Source: Desulfatitalea sp. (GTDB lineage Bacteria > Desulfobacterota > Desulfobacteria > Desulfobacterales > Desulfosarcinaceae). Taken from it: 6,871 nt of DNA. This document shows, one piece after another, positions 6,712 through 6,871 of the stretch. Position 1 is the first letter of the stretch, and every line of letters begins with the position of its first letter. The position numbers and the translations under genes were made by a program. The stretch spans positions 1 to 6,871 of the forward strand of contig JABDRH010000300.1 of assembly GCA_013041835.1 (NCBI GenBank), written 5' to 3'. The notes under the pieces are model-generated. The model was not told the DNA's origin. It ran no database searches and saw only the letters and a program-made list of their open reading frames with translations.

Positions 6712-6871
6712 AACCTAGCCCCTTACCGCGTGGTCCTGGAACCCGGCCATGGCTGGGCCGCGCGGGTAAATGACGACACGGGCGAGCCCCTGATGCCCGC
6801 CGGCGTGGAACCCGAGCCCGAGCTGGACAACCTTCTGATCCAGATCCATCACCTCCTGGACGACCTGGTGG
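6712..6871 (+). pseudogene. Start-less coding fragment running off the window edge, unidentified
   Basis: After a TAG at 6709-6711 one plus-strand frame stays open to the end of the window (53 full codons). It contains PYRVVLEPGHGWAARVND and later ELDNLLIQIHHLLDDLV. Almost every codon ends in G or C, unlike the DUF6351 gene and like the etf operon, so the piece looks coding. No ATG lies near its beginning. The candidates are GTG at 6730, with no ribosome site, and ATG at 6793 with a weak GGCGAG at 6781, which would discard coding-like sequence before it. I read it as a gene that lost its 5' end at a junction near 6712, but a short real gene with an unusual start is possible. The minus-strand frame here is also open (up to a TAG near 6716) and cannot be fully excluded. 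I do not recognise the family. Confidence 0.35.

Overview
The window looks like a piece of a mesophilic, anaerobic Desulfobacterota-type chromosome (sulfate-reducing or syntrophic bacterium of the Desulfobacteraceae/Desulfosarcina kind). This is inferred from gene content and moderately high GC, not from a marker gene. It has two parts that differ in character.

The left part (about 1-4084) is a compact plus-strand operon for moving electrons from acyl-CoA oxidation to the quinone pool. It begins just after what appears to be the 3' half of an intrinsic terminator of the preceding gene (1-21). It encodes EtfB (real start most likely a TTG at 115), EtfA (943) and a large membrane Fe-S/heme oxidoreductase of the ETF:menaquinone oxidoreductase type (EMO, formerly 'DUF224 protein'; real start most likely the ATG at 1976). 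In the expected scheme, an acyl-CoA dehydrogenase encoded elsewhere reduces the EtfAB flavin. EtfAB passes electrons to the Fe-S domains of the membrane protein, and these go through b-type hemes to menaquinone.

The right part (about 4085-6871) is accessory DNA. A decayed DDE transposase fragment with two in-frame TGA codons (4114-4356) lies 29 bases after the operon. About 230 bases without a gene follow, holding a perfect TATAAT box and a near-palindrome. Then comes a monocistronic gene for a 658-residue secreted protein (4584-6560), recognised as DUF6351, with a Sec signal peptide and a GxSGGS motif typical of serine alpha/beta hydrolases. Its base composition is visibly more AT-rich than that of the etf operon. 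Next are about 150 bases with an inverted repeat and no gene. From 6712 to the window edge, a GC-rich reading frame with no obvious start may be a 5'-truncated gene.

The left part is well understood. The part most worth following up is the DUF6351 gene: a probable exported hydrolase of unknown substrate, compositionally foreign and flanked by broken genes. I see no CRISPR array, RNA gene or intact mobile element, and no convincing new multi-gene system.
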